Positions 37,289-45,963 of a stretch of 64,000 nucleotides of DNA are shown here, in pieces. Where the stretch lies: contig CANNEK010000003.1 of assembly GCA_947503625.1 (NCBI GenBank), positions 310,001 to 374,000 on the forward strand, written 5' to 3'. A program made the position numbers and the translations under genes. The notes below the pieces were generated by a model. It was given only the letters and a program-made list of their open reading frames with translations, did not search any database and was not told the origin of the DNA. Positions within the stretch are counted from its first letter, which is position 1. Each line of letters begins with the position of its first letter. This stretch comes from an uncultured Kordiimonas sp. (GTDB lineage Bacteria; Pseudomonadota; Alphaproteobacteria; Sphingomonadales; Kordiimonadaceae).

Positions 37289-38242
37289 CTACTCCAGTGC
37301 GAGAAAAGTGCCGTCGTTTTCCAAAGCAACCTGCCGCATGAGCTTGGCGAAATTGCGTACAGTTGGCCCCTTCATGGTTGTGAAGCCGATGCCGTGTATC
37401 CGCACCTTTTTAACGCCGTCAGCGCCAACGGTGTTCACTTTTCGAATACTTTCCAGAACAGGTTCTGTGTATTGGCCGCTGAACTCGTCGCCTAGCACAT
37501 AGATGCTGATATTGCGTGACGGATCATAAAAGTCGGCTATTGCTTTCTGAAGCCCTTCAACCGGGCTGCTGTTTGAATATGCCGTCCAGCTTGCCATCTG
37601 ACGCTGTATTAATTGCCGCGTTGTCTCGGTATCCGGTATCCAGGCGTTTGATCGCTCCGCGAACATATACTGCCCCATGTCATTCATGATCTGGATGCCC
37701 TTCACTTTGGGATGGATGTTGAGAATACTCTCAACTTCCGCCCTCACCCGGCTCCATATCTGCTGCATGGAGCCCGAGGTGTCGATGACAAAAATGACAT
37801 AGTCACTGTCTACAGGAATCCCGCCAACTTCATCCCGGCTTGTCGGTGAAATACGGGCCATCCGGGCATCAAGCGTCATGCGCGCTGTCGCCGTCTGTTC
37901 GGACGCGGTGTTCAATACATCAAGGGTGTCTCGCGCAGTCGCCAGACTGCGCCGCAATGCATCCAGCTCTGACTGTTTCAACCCAATCAACTGTATGCTG
38001 GCGTCAAGCGTTTGTGAAAGCCTGTCCTGTTCCTCAAGTTTGGCATCGCGTTCGCTGTTCAGCGCAAAATATGTTTGCCTGAGTTCGCTTGTGGCATCAG
38101 ATGCGGGCGCCGCTTCTTCCGGTTCGCCGCCAGTCCGGCTGATCACGAGCAACAACAGCACTGCTCCGAAACCACAACAGATGACATCCAGAAACGAAAA
38201 CCCGAAGATTTCCACGACCGATCTGCTTCGCCGTTTGGTCAT
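37289..38242 (-). CDS. Membrane-anchored VWA protein with ExbD-like helix (VWA-1)
   Basis: 317 residues, last gene of an eight-gene operon. Residues 12-37 form one membrane helix containing FSFLDVICCGFGAVLLL with Asp19; a coiled coil (about 50-125) leads to a VWA domain with MIDAS DTSGSM at about 154-159. The helix places its Asp like the ion-pathway Asp of ExbD, TolR and MotB. The VWA part should be periplasmic. The ATG at 38242 overlaps the previous stop as ATGA and has GGAG 8 bases upstream, so it is preferred over the ATG at 38248. Confidence 0.85.
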   Translation of the reverse strand: MTKRRSRSVVEIFGFSFLDVICCGFGAVLLLLVISRTGGEPEEAAPASDATSELRQTYFALNSERDAKLEEQDRLSQTLDASIQLIGLKQSELDALRRSLATARDTLDVLNTASEQTATARMTLDARMARISPTSRDEVGGIPVDSDYVIFVIDTSGSMQQIWSRVRAEVESILNIHPKVKGIQIMNDMGQYMFAERSNAWIPDTETTRQLIQRQMASWTAYSNSSPVEGLQKAIADFYDPSRNISIYVLGDEFSGQYTEPVLESIRKVNTVGADGVKKVRIHGIGFTTMKGPTVRNFAKLMRQVALENDGTFLALE

Positions 38243-39294
38243 GGCCATTTCTCCGAGGGACTAAGCAATCGACCGCCGGTCGTACGTGAAAGCTGCCAAA
38301 AAGCAAACGCCGCATCCGGGTCGCCCTCAAGCGGCAGCAGAATAACATTTATCCGCGCGCGGACACGGCTCATGGATTTGACAGCTTCGTTAAACAGTTC
38401 CAATCGTTTCTCGCCCGAAACCGTCCCTTTACGCGGTGGCCGGCGGCCCATGGTCGGCAGACCGTCCGTCACCAAATAAACGGCATCCGGTGCAGGCGAC
38501 AGGGTGCTAAGACCCCGAAACGCCTGATAAAGATTTGTGCCGCCGTTTGGCGTCACATCAATGGTTTTCTCCAGGGCATCCCTGACCTGCGCCGTATCGG
38601 ATACTCTGAGCCACCTGTCCTCAGGTATTGTCTGTGCCCTTTCGGAAAAGGATATGAAGCGTACCATGCTCGATTGAGGAAGTTTGTTTACCAGCCATTG
38701 TGCTATCCTCCGCGTGCGCGCCCATTTCGGTGCTTTTAGGGCAACGTCTCCGCCGATTGTGCGACGGCGCACAATATTGACGATCTTCTCGTCCAGCATG
38801 CTGGCTGAGTGATCGACCATAATGACAATACGCCGGCCCTCTACCGAAAGCCCTGTCAGAAACTGCTGTGAAGCCTGCCCTGCTATCTCGATAGCGCTGT
38901 CTTTTTCCCGCTGCTCGGCGGTTGCCTCGAGAGCGGACATCGCTTTCCGGTTTTCTTCAATTTCACCAGACAGCTCCACGGTCGCCCGCTTCACCGCATC
39001 AGTTTCTGCACCAGCGGCAGCAATGTCTTCCTGTAAACTGGCAAGCTGCACCTGTTTTTCGCCAGCCTGTTCTTTCAGGGCATTGATTTCGGTCTCGATG
39101 CTGACAATCTCGGTCTGTCGCTGAGCGATGTCTTCCTGTAGCCGGGCCATTTCCGTTTCAGCCGACGGATTTTGAGTCACACCATGCTTGATAATTAAAA
39201 ACAGCAATACCGCAGCGCCGAAGCCACAGGACATGACATCCAGAAAAGCCAGATTAAAAGCAATGTTGCGTCGATGTGTCTTGCGGGATGCCAC
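38239..39294 (-). CDS. Membrane-anchored VWA protein with ExbD-like helix (VWA-2)
   Basis: 351 residues with the same plan as VWA-1: basic N terminus, helix with AFLDVMSCGFGAAVLLFLI (Asp19), long coiled coil (about 45-135) and a VWA domain whose MIDAS is complete, DHSASM at 161, Thr in NGGTNLYQAF and Asp in LVTDGLPTM. The FLDVxxCGFGA segment lines up residue for residue with VWA-1 although the rest differs, so they look like a heteromeric pair. GTG start with AGGG 9 bases upstream. It sits 23 bases from the channel gene. Confidence 0.85.
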   Translation of the reverse strand: MASRKTHRRNIAFNLAFLDVMSCGFGAAVLLFLIIKHGVTQNPSAETEMARLQEDIAQRQTEIVSIETEINALKEQAGEKQVQLASLQEDIAAAGAETDAVKRATVELSGEIEENRKAMSALEATAEQREKDSAIEIAGQASQQFLTGLSVEGRRIVIMVDHSASMLDEKIVNIVRRRTIGGDVALKAPKWARTRRIAQWLVNKLPQSSMVRFISFSERAQTIPEDRWLRVSDTAQVRDALEKTIDVTPNGGTNLYQAFRGLSTLSPAPDAVYLVTDGLPTMGRRPPRKGTVSGEKRLELFNEAVKSMSRVRARINVILLPLEGDPDAAFAFWQLSRTTGGRLLSPSEKWP

Positions 39295-39317
39295 GCGTTA
39301 TCGCCCTGTGACCAGTC

Positions 39318-40097
39318 CTATGCCCCCAGGTGAGACAGTAGATATCGGTTGCAATAGTCGTTACAGCGCTGGATGAGACGGTCCTGCCCCATCTGTAGTG
39401 CATGCATGCAAAGCATCAGAATGATGGACAGAAACAACGCGACCAGAGTGGAGTTGAAGGCCACTCCCAGCGCCTCCGTGACGCCGGTAATGTTCCCTTC
39501 AAGGGCTTCGCCTGCCTTTGACATCGCTTCCCCGATGCCCCGGACCGTTCCGATGAAGCCAATCGACGGAATGGCCCACGCGATGTAACGCGCCATGGAT
39601 AACTCCGCATCCATATGGTCAGCTTTTAACTCGCTCACCTGATGAGCGACGCTCGCCGCACTGCTGATATCTTTGGTGCCATTGAAGTGGTTCAGACTTG
39701 TAATCAGCATCTGCGGCAGCACGGCTTCTCGCTCGGATACGTCCTGAAGTGTTTGTAGCGACTGGTAGTAGGCAGCCGCCCGGACCGGTGTAATCACTTC
39801 GTCTTCCTCACGCGGGATATAATTGCGGTCAAGCAAGCTGGACTGGAACCGGTTCTCCCATGCTTTCATGCCAATGATACCAACAGCCCAGACAAAAAGA
39901 ATGATGCATATCTCCTGTTCCGTGTCTTTTAGCAGAACAGCCCACGACCGGGGGGCTGGTTGGCCAGCCTCTGTCGCCAGTTGCATATCAAGAAGCGCTT
40001 GTGGTCTGATCATCAGGGTAAACACGGAATCGATCATCAGCGCCGACAGCGCCAACGCCAACACAATCAACAAAACCTTCATGGGAGACTTGGGCAT
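39318..40097 (-). CDS. MotA/TolQ/ExbB-type proton channel subunit
   Basis: 259 residues with helices at about 7-30, 62-79, 169-190 and 210-235. The last two carry the family core: IPSIGFIGTVRGIGEAM and VTEALGVAFNSTLVALFLSII, including the small/polar residues that line the pore. Such subunits form pentamers around two ExbD/MotB-like helices and convert ion flow to movement. Here the only candidate partners are the two VWA proteins encoded directly downstream. AGGAGG overlaps the stop of the small upstream gene, 6 bases before the ATG. Confidence 0.88.
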   Translation of the reverse strand: MPKSPMKVLLIVLALALSALMIDSVFTLMIRPQALLDMQLATEAGQPAPRSWAVLLKDTEQEICIILFVWAVGIIGMKAWENRFQSSLLDRNYIPREEDEVITPVRAAAYYQSLQTLQDVSEREAVLPQMLITSLNHFNGTKDISSAASVAHQVSELKADHMDAELSMARYIAWAIPSIGFIGTVRGIGEAMSKAGEALEGNITGVTEALGVAFNSTLVALFLSIILMLCMHALQMGQDRLIQRCNDYCNRYLLSHLGA

Positions 40098-40106
40098 GGC
40101 GTCCTC

Positions 40107-40265
40107 CTAAATATCCACAGGAAAGGGTACGGCTTGATCCGCCTCAACTTCCTGCGAAACCTTGAAATCTGTAAGGTCCTGAGTGGTCAACGCCTTCAGC
40201 CCGCTGCCAAGCACCAGAATGCCTAAAGCCAACAATAGCAACCAACGTGTCCTGACTTTCAACAT
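40107..40265 (-). CDS. 52-residue membrane protein of the VWA/channel operon
   Basis: A short frame fills the space between the PEGA/FGE-like gene and the channel gene. It encodes a basic N terminus (MLKVRTRW), one hydrophobic helix (LLLLALGILVLGSGLKAL) and an acidic 25-residue tail. Its ATG overlaps the previous stop (TGATG) and its stop overlaps the ribosome site of the channel gene, so it is tightly built into the operon. No homology is obvious to me. An accessory or plug subunit of the channel is the natural guess. Confidence 0.7.
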   Translation of the reverse strand: MLKVRTRWLLLLALGILVLGSGLKALTTQDLTDFKVSQEVEADQAVPFPVDI

Positions 40266-42358
40266 CAATGAACCCACCTTCCTATCCTGAAGCCTATATG
40301 ATCTGCCGCTCCTTCACTATAAGTTCTGAACGAAAATCTAAGCTCTGTTTCATTGCCGGACCGCCAGCTGGACCCTTTTACCACATGGTCCAGACCATCT
40401 TCCGGCCCTGTTGGGTCGACAAGTTCTTCGCCGGGCATAACCGGGTTGATACCATAATAGTCATGAACCCATTCTGCCACATTGCCTCCCATGTCATAGA
40501 GCCCCATGGGGTTGGCATCAAAAGACTTAACCGGAGCGACCACGCTGAACCCGTCGCTATAGTTGGGGATACGATGAGGCAGCGGCGTGATAACACTTTT
40601 GTCCGCGAAATTGCCCGCACCCGCGGGCACCGTGGACTGATTGCCCCACGGATATTTCAGAACCGGCATGTCCGGACGCGCAGCAACCCTGGCAGCCCAT
40701 TCCCATTCTGCCTCCGTCGGCAAACGATATCCGATCGACGTGTTATCCAGAGCCAACTTGCCGTCGGTACTTAGGTAAGCTTCCGGCAACCCTTCCCGCG
40801 CACTAAGCCAATTACAATAGAGCGCCGCGATTTCCCAATGGATACCCGTTACAGGAAGGTCCGCATTGGCTCGTGCCCGCACACGCATACCCGGAAGCGC
40901 TTCGGTCATTTCAGACAAAAATTCAGCGAAGTGGCGATGACTTATTTCGCTTTCAGCGATATAGAACCACCGCTCCAGCCTGATCCGTTTCAGGATTTCA
41001 TTAGCCATCTGCCCTGCTTCGCCGCGCGGCGCACCCATGGTGAATGCCGAAGGCTTGGCAAGCACCATATTCATACCGACGGCATTTTTGTAGACTGGTT
41101 TTGCTTCAGCGTGCCTGGCCTCTTTCTCTGTCATCAGTGTTACGCCGATTTGCAGGGCATCGTCTTTTTTGACCGACACAGCCTGACTGACAGAACGATA
41201 GCCCGGCAAATGGAATTCAATCATGTAATCTCCGGCAGGCAAATTCGCCTCAACAGGAGCCATACCAATACCCCGACCATCAACATGAACAGCTGCTCTG
41301 GGCGTGCTGTTCATCTTTACGCCACCAAATTGTTGCTTTAGATCGGCGTCAATTGAAACCTTCTGCCCCGCGCCGGCTCTGCTGGTACCAGACCAGCTGT
41401 CATAACCATCTTTTTCCAACTGGATACTATACTCGCGCCCTGCGGCCACAGGATATGTGATTGGGCTGAGACCACTGTAGACCCCGTCGATCAGAACGCG
41501 TGCACCAGACGGATTTGTGGAAATATTCAATGTTCCGCCGTTGGGCGACAGGGAAACCGTATCGGCAGAAAGATCAGGCCCAAGCTCGAACTCCAACAAC
41601 TGTTTTTCGTCATCAAAACCATCCTTGCGGTAGGTGAGAATATACAGGCCCGGTATCAGGTCCACAGCGACAGGTGTCTGGCCAAGCAGGATATCATCGT
41701 GAAAGACGGACGCGCCGTCGGGTATCGACGTTAAGGTCACGGTTCGCCAGTTAGGTACCAGTTCAACGATTTCGGTCTGAGCGACATCAAGCCCGGCGAC
41801 CTCCAAACCACCGCTCGCTGGCAAATACCGGGGGTGCTCAACGTGGTATTTGTAGTTGCCGCGCACCAACGCAACCGGCTCTTGTGTGACTTCCTGCACA
41901 AACGCATCATCAATATACAGGCTTGCCGGACCAGAACCTGACACATCAACTGCAAGCTTAAAGACGATCTGACCAGGAAGCTCCTCCAGGGTTACTGGTA
42001 AGGTCGCTTGCGTTTCTTCGTCAAAATGGATGCTCACCGACTTGACGTAATATCCCGCAGCAGACACCTCTACTTCATGAGCCGCCCCAAACCCGTACAA
42101 GGTATTTCCCTGCAGTATGGAGACACCATCGAGCCGAATAACCTGTGCACCGGGAGGGCTAAGCGAAAACGTAACCGTATTGACAAAAAACAGGGCAAGC
42201 CCGCCTGCCACAATCAACAGCGCAAGAATGCCGGCGAGCACCAAAGCGAGCGGGCCACCACCCTGCCGCTGCGGGCTTAGCCGGTCTGGCACAAATACGC
42301 CGCCAGACTCCTTGCTATCGCGCGACAAACTGTCAGAATCTTGATTAGAATTTTTCAT
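40265..42358 (-). CDS. PEGA-repeat protein with C-terminal FGE-like (SUMF1) domain
   Basis: About 697 residues: disordered cytosolic N terminus, one helix near 37-60, then about five PEGA-like beta repeats (signatures SPPGAQVIRLDG, TSIPDGASVFHDD, NPSGARVLIDG, STPRAAVHVDG) and from about 435 an FGE-sulfatase fold (FTMGAPRGEAGQMANE, GYRLPTEAEWEWAAR, GLYDMGGNVAEW). The region holding the catalytic Cys pair in true formylglycine-generating enzymes reads VVKGSSWRSGNETELR, with no Cys, so it is a binding module. Overlaps the upstream gene by 14 bases and the small gene by one. Confidence 0.85.
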   Translation of the reverse strand: MKNSNQDSDSLSRDSKESGGVFVPDRLSPQRQGGGPLALVLAGILALLIVAGGLALFFVNTVTFSLSPPGAQVIRLDGVSILQGNTLYGFGAAHEVEVSAAGYYVKSVSIHFDEETQATLPVTLEELPGQIVFKLAVDVSGSGPASLYIDDAFVQEVTQEPVALVRGNYKYHVEHPRYLPASGGLEVAGLDVAQTEIVELVPNWRTVTLTSIPDGASVFHDDILLGQTPVAVDLIPGLYILTYRKDGFDDEKQLLEFELGPDLSADTVSLSPNGGTLNISTNPSGARVLIDGVYSGLSPITYPVAAGREYSIQLEKDGYDSWSGTSRAGAGQKVSIDADLKQQFGGVKMNSTPRAAVHVDGRGIGMAPVEANLPAGDYMIEFHLPGYRSVSQAVSVKKDDALQIGVTLMTEKEARHAEAKPVYKNAVGMNMVLAKPSAFTMGAPRGEAGQMANEILKRIRLERWFYIAESEISHRHFAEFLSEMTEALPGMRVRARANADLPVTGIHWEIAALYCNWLSAREGLPEAYLSTDGKLALDNTSIGYRLPTEAEWEWAARVAARPDMPVLKYPWGNQSTVPAGAGNFADKSVITPLPHRIPNYSDGFSVVAPVKSFDANPMGLYDMGGNVAEWVHDYYGINPVMPGEELVDPTGPEDGLDHVVKGSSWRSGNETELRFSFRTYSEGAADHIGFRIGRWVH

Positions 42359-43847
42359 CAACACCTATCGTCACTGTAACCGGCTGACCATCAAGCGGCA
42401 CCTGAAAACTGATCCTCTTGTCACGATACCCTTCGCGGCGGGCGAGAACAGTATACCGACCGGGCCGAAGCTCCACTGACTTCTCTCTGAATGGCCTGAA
42501 GCTCTGGCCCCGGATAATCGAAACGACACTTCGGCCATCAGATTGGAATGTCACTGAAACGAGGCGCCTATATGCCTGAAGCGTTGATTTCAACTTGTCC
42601 GCCTCTGCGCCAAGCGCAGATGGCAAGCCCGGTTTTTGCTCCAGATCAGCGATGACTTCCGAAGCATAGCGCGCCACCGTTTGATCACTCAGTCGGTCAG
42701 GCTCCGCCAGCAAATCCCGAATTTGGACCTGCTTTCTGCCATAGTATACTGCCTGCTGCAGCCCTGTCTCGGCAAATGCGGTGTCCGCCTTTATCGTTAA
42801 CGCGGATTGATAGAGCTTTTCAGCCGCCGCCCAGGCTTCCTGCTGCATCGCAGCGGATGCCTGTTCGCGGAGTTTACTGAGTTCGTTGTCCATCTTTTGT
42901 TTCTCGGCAGCCTGCAGCGCACTGCTGGCTTCCTCGTTACCCGGATATAGCTTTACGGCTTTGTCGAAAGCAGCAATGGCATCTGAGAACTGTGTTTTGG
43001 CCAACTCTGCATGACCGTCACGCATGTAACCACGAAACGCCAGTTGGCGAGACAAACCGGTAGCCTCCTTTTCCATATTCTTTACGTCAGTGCGCACCGG
43101 GTCAAGAGACAGGGCCTCTTTCAACGAGCCAAGTGCTTCGGCAGGTTGTTCCTCATCAAGGAAAAAGCGAGCTTTTGTAAGTAACTGGTCGACCGCTTCG
43201 CCCTGTATAGCCGTATTGATCGCTGCAGCAACAGGTTCATTCTCAGGGTCAATCGAACCGGCCACTTCCAGCAACTCCAGCGCCTCGGCATACTGTTTTC
43301 CCTCAATCAACCTCACACTGCGCTCGGCGTAGGTCGCGAAAACCTCAGGCATTTGTGCCTTAAGGGTTTCACCTTGCTGTAGGGCATTCCAATAGTGATC
43401 CCGCGCATCCCGAAAACGCTGCGCACCGTATGCTTCTTCGCCGAGGGAAATCTTTTCGATCAATTCCTGATAACTTTCAGGGGACCATTGCAAAATCGCT
43501 TTTCGCTCCAGCAGCTCCAGCGTTGGCGTGAGTTCTTCCAGAATTTCAAGGGCCTGGTCGCGCCACGCCAGTTGTTGTGGGGGAAGGATCTTGGCCAGAC
43601 CTTCGGTATCTGTACCAGACTGTTGCTGCGCGGGAGTATTGGGTTTTAGCGATTGTTCTTCCTGAATACTTCCGGAAGAAGAAGGGTCATATAGTTGCAG
43701 TGCAAACGCCCATACAATAAGCAGTAGCACGGCCCCACTTGCCAAAAAAAACTGCCCGTGAGTGACCCCACGGGCACCCGTCGTTTCAAGCTTTCTGGCC
43801 TGGTTTTCGAAAGGCAACGAAGCTTTTTCGTCTGTTTCCTCTGTCAT
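42345..43847 (-). CDS. Membrane-anchored TPR protein with C-terminal PEGA unit
   Basis: 500 residues with a cytosolic 30-residue N terminus, a helix at about 31-52, an alpha-helical stretch of TPR-like repeats (AEALELLEVAGSIDPEN, AEALGSLKEALSLDP, SDAIAAFDKAVKLYPGN, AAEKLYQSALTIKAD) and one closing PEGA-like beta unit (VELRPGRYTVLARREGYRD). The soluble part should be periplasmic. Its two halves mirror the PEGA protein encoded next, which suggests the two work together as a scaffold around the channel. Confidence 0.82.
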   Translation of the reverse strand: MTEETDEKASLPFENQARKLETTGARGVTHGQFFLASGAVLLLIVWAFALQLYDPSSSGSIQEEQSLKPNTPAQQQSGTDTEGLAKILPPQQLAWRDQALEILEELTPTLELLERKAILQWSPESYQELIEKISLGEEAYGAQRFRDARDHYWNALQQGETLKAQMPEVFATYAERSVRLIEGKQYAEALELLEVAGSIDPENEPVAAAINTAIQGEAVDQLLTKARFFLDEEQPAEALGSLKEALSLDPVRTDVKNMEKEATGLSRQLAFRGYMRDGHAELAKTQFSDAIAAFDKAVKLYPGNEEASSALQAAEKQKMDNELSKLREQASAAMQQEAWAAAEKLYQSALTIKADTAFAETGLQQAVYYGRKQVQIRDLLAEPDRLSDQTVARYASEVIADLEQKPGLPSALGAEADKLKSTLQAYRRLVSVTFQSDGRSVVSIIRGQSFRPFREKSVELRPGRYTVLARREGYRDKRISFQVPLDGQPVTVTIGVDEKF

Positions 43848-43867
43848 AAGAAAGACATCACCCCCGG

Positions 43868-45001
43868 CTAGGACATTGCTGTTTCACTTTCATATACCCG
43901 GGCTAACAAAGCTCTAAACTGGACAAATTGCTCTTCAATTGTACCGGTCAGGGTCGCTGTTTCCTGTTCAAATTCGACTACCTGAGGTTCAAGGGCATTG
44001 TCAAAAGATCTGGCATGCTCGGCCATCATTGCCTTGTACTGATTTGCTTCCTTGTTTTTCTTTACGCCACTGGCAACACTTACGGCGCCCGCCCCAATCA
44101 GGCCAATCGCAGCCGCATCGCCGTATGTTCCCTTGGTTTCTGCCGCAACAACTATACCCGCCGCCGCCGCTAGAATGCCGCCAAAAATACGCCCCCTTGC
44201 CTTCTTCTTGGCCTTTTTCATCGCATAGTATTCCACCGAACTTTCTTGCCGCCAACTCAGGTAATCTTCAGCCACTGTATTGGAGAAATTCTGGTACGTC
44301 GTCTGCATTGCATCTATAAACATGTCGTCCCGTACCCGCAGCATGTTGATCCGTTGCAGCATCGGGTCGTTTTCGGCAGGCATGTATTTTATCTTCCAGC
44401 TCTGTTTCTTGCCATTTCGTACTTTCAGAGTACCTTCAAAGGCTTCCGGGGCAATAGCAGAACCGTACCGCAGCATTGTCGTATTTTTGATTTTCCGGAC
44501 AGCAGAAGCCTTCATTTTTCTGGTCTTGGCATAAAGGTCCGTCACAATATTGGAAATCACCTTGTGATACGGGTCCACCCCGTTTTGACTGCGGTCAGAA
44601 TAAAAACGGGGATGCACCTCCTGTTTATACTTCTTACTCAGCAGTTTTTTGCCCGTGCTGTCCATCGCCAGTATCGATGCCTTGAAAGAACCACCCGTTG
44701 ACTCTTGAATGCGCGCATAAATCACGATGTCGCTGAGGACATCTTGCCGGGTCGGCATAACCCGCACTGCACCCCAATGTCCCGCATCAGTAAGTGCTGC
44801 TGCGAGCTGCAAAGCCAGAAAGTTGGCCTCGGCACGTCGTACCTCAGGGAAAATGCCTTGCTTTTCCCACTCGTCATAATCCTTGGGAATACCAGGATCA
44901 AAAACCGGAACCGCGATGTCCAGTTTATCGCTGGCATTACCGCTACTGCTTACAAACAAAAGCGCAGAAAAAAACAAGACGCAAAACTTAACACTCTTCA
45001 T
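43868..45001 (-). CDS. Exported protein with glycine-zipper segment, unknown function
   Basis: 377 residues with a signal peptide (cut near GNA at about 24). The N-terminal 120 residues are alpha/beta (KLDIAVPVFDPGIPKDYDEW, SDIVIYARIQESTGGS). Near residues 265-310 a Gly/Ala-rich hydrophobic pair (FGGILAAAAGIVVAAE and AAIGLIGAGAVSVASG) resembles glycine-zipper hairpins that insert into membranes; a basic run precedes it. I know no family name. GGGAG precedes the ATG. It is 24 bases downstream of the first operon gene. Confidence 0.65.
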   Translation of the reverse strand: MKSVKFCVLFFSALLFVSSSGNASDKLDIAVPVFDPGIPKDYDEWEKQGIFPEVRRAEANFLALQLAAALTDAGHWGAVRVMPTRQDVLSDIVIYARIQESTGGSFKASILAMDSTGKKLLSKKYKQEVHPRFYSDRSQNGVDPYHKVISNIVTDLYAKTRKMKASAVRKIKNTTMLRYGSAIAPEAFEGTLKVRNGKKQSWKIKYMPAENDPMLQRINMLRVRDDMFIDAMQTTYQNFSNTVAEDYLSWRQESSVEYYAMKKAKKKARGRIFGGILAAAAGIVVAAETKGTYGDAAAIGLIGAGAVSVASGVKKNKEANQYKAMMAEHARSFDNALEPQVVEFEQETATLTGTIEEQFVQFRALLARVYESETAMS

Positions 45002-45025
45002 AGCATGCTCCCGTACGTTGTTGTC

Positions 45026-45577
45026 CTAATCCACAGGATCAAGCCCTTTATACTTCCGGTACTGATTCCAGTATTTCTTGCGCAGTACCGGGTCAGTCTC
45101 CTTTTCCGCCAACTCGCGAAGCTGTTGCGCAACAATATCGTCGTTCTTCCCGCTTGGGATATCTTTTGGTGCCACGCCGTTTTGTTGACTGGATTCGGTC
45201 TCTGATGATGGCGTTTCCTGGCTGTCAGTGGTGTCAGCAGTCTGCGGCTCTGACGCTTGCGTGCCAGAGCCGGGACTGTCCGTCCCCTGCAGGCCACCTG
45301 ATGCGCCCGCACCGGCTCCGGCGCCAGTACCGCCACCACCGGCAGCAGCCGCGCCTTGGGCAACCATATTGATGCATTTATCCATGAACATCAAAGCATT
45401 ATGGAAATCCCGTTCAGCACGCGCTGCTTTTTCCTCGAAAGTTTCCACCTTTTCCGGGACCGAAACAGCGGGAGGGTTTTTGCAATTGATCTGAAGTTTC
45501 TCGCTTACTTGACCAAGGGTCTCGCCCGTTGCTTGCGACGCCATAAAAAACAGCAAAAAAGTAGCCGCGCGACCCAT
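45026..45577 (-). CDS. Exported protein with Gly/Ala and Ser/Thr-rich linker
   Basis: 183 residues, first gene of the VWA/channel operon. A signal peptide (MGRAATFLLFFMASQATG) is followed by a short helical part (KVETFEEKAARAERDFHNALMFMDK), a low-complexity linker rich in Gly, Ala, Ser and Gln (about 75-130) and a charged helical tail. Two Cys (INCKNP and DKCINM) may pair. No family recognised. AGGTGAGAGTGG leads into the ATG; the operon promoter must lie in the 45.6-46.3 kb gap. Confidence 0.6.
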   Translation of the reverse strand: MGRAATFLLFFMASQATGETLGQVSEKLQINCKNPPAVSVPEKVETFEEKAARAERDFHNALMFMDKCINMVAQGAAAAGGGGTGAGAGAGASGGLQGTDSPGSGTQASEPQTADTTDSQETPSSETESSQQNGVAPKDIPSGKNDDIVAQQLRELAEKETDPVLRKKYWNQYRKYKGLDPVD

Positions 45578-45689
45578 CCACTCTCACCTAAACAGCCTTC
45601 ACCACATGGTTGAATGATTACAAGCAAGAGAATATCAGGTCAACCTACATCGACCGAGACGCACGGTTTTCAAGGCTGTCAGAGCTACA

Positions 45690-45960
45690 GTTCATTGGTG
45701 ACGACAGAAAAACAGGGCTACAGTTGGCCTTTAAATTACCTTTGACGCTAAGAGGTACAAAGACGAAGAAAATCTCTGGTATCCCTAACCGGAAGCCGTG
45801 TGTGCAGTCTTCAGCGGAGCAGATATTGGAGCATAAAAGAATGTTGCTTAGATTGGTGTTTCCGAAGGCGCTTGCCTATGACCGGAAAACCGGAATTCGA
45901 ACCGCCGCTATCGCACAGCCACTAAAGCTTTTTGGGACATTTAAGGAGTCTAGGTGCTGT
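45690..45960 (+). pseudogene. Two degenerate serine-recombinase C-terminal tails
   Basis: Within an open frame at 45610-46029, the segment LLRLVFPKALAYDRKTGIRTAAIAQPLKLFG resembles the C-terminal end of large serine recombinases common in alphaproteobacterial elements (pattern L-x-F-x-x-x-L-x-Y-x-R-N-x-G-x-R-T-x-x-x-x-x-P-F-K-V-L-G). A weaker copy, DDRKTGLQLAFKLPLTLRG, lies 180 bases upstream. No catalytic N-terminal domain is present, so these are relics. This, the dyad array and a promoter fill the 813-base gap at 45578-46389. Confidence 0.45.
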
Positions 45961-45963
45961 GAG

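Noticed and set aside
40265-42358. True formylglycine-generating enzyme
   Set aside because: The catalytic Cys pair is missing and no sulfatase gene is nearby.
37289-45577. Zorya-type phage defence
   Set aside because: The channel resembles ZorA in family only; ZorC/D/E helicase or nuclease genes are absent and the partners have VWA, PEGA and TPR domains.
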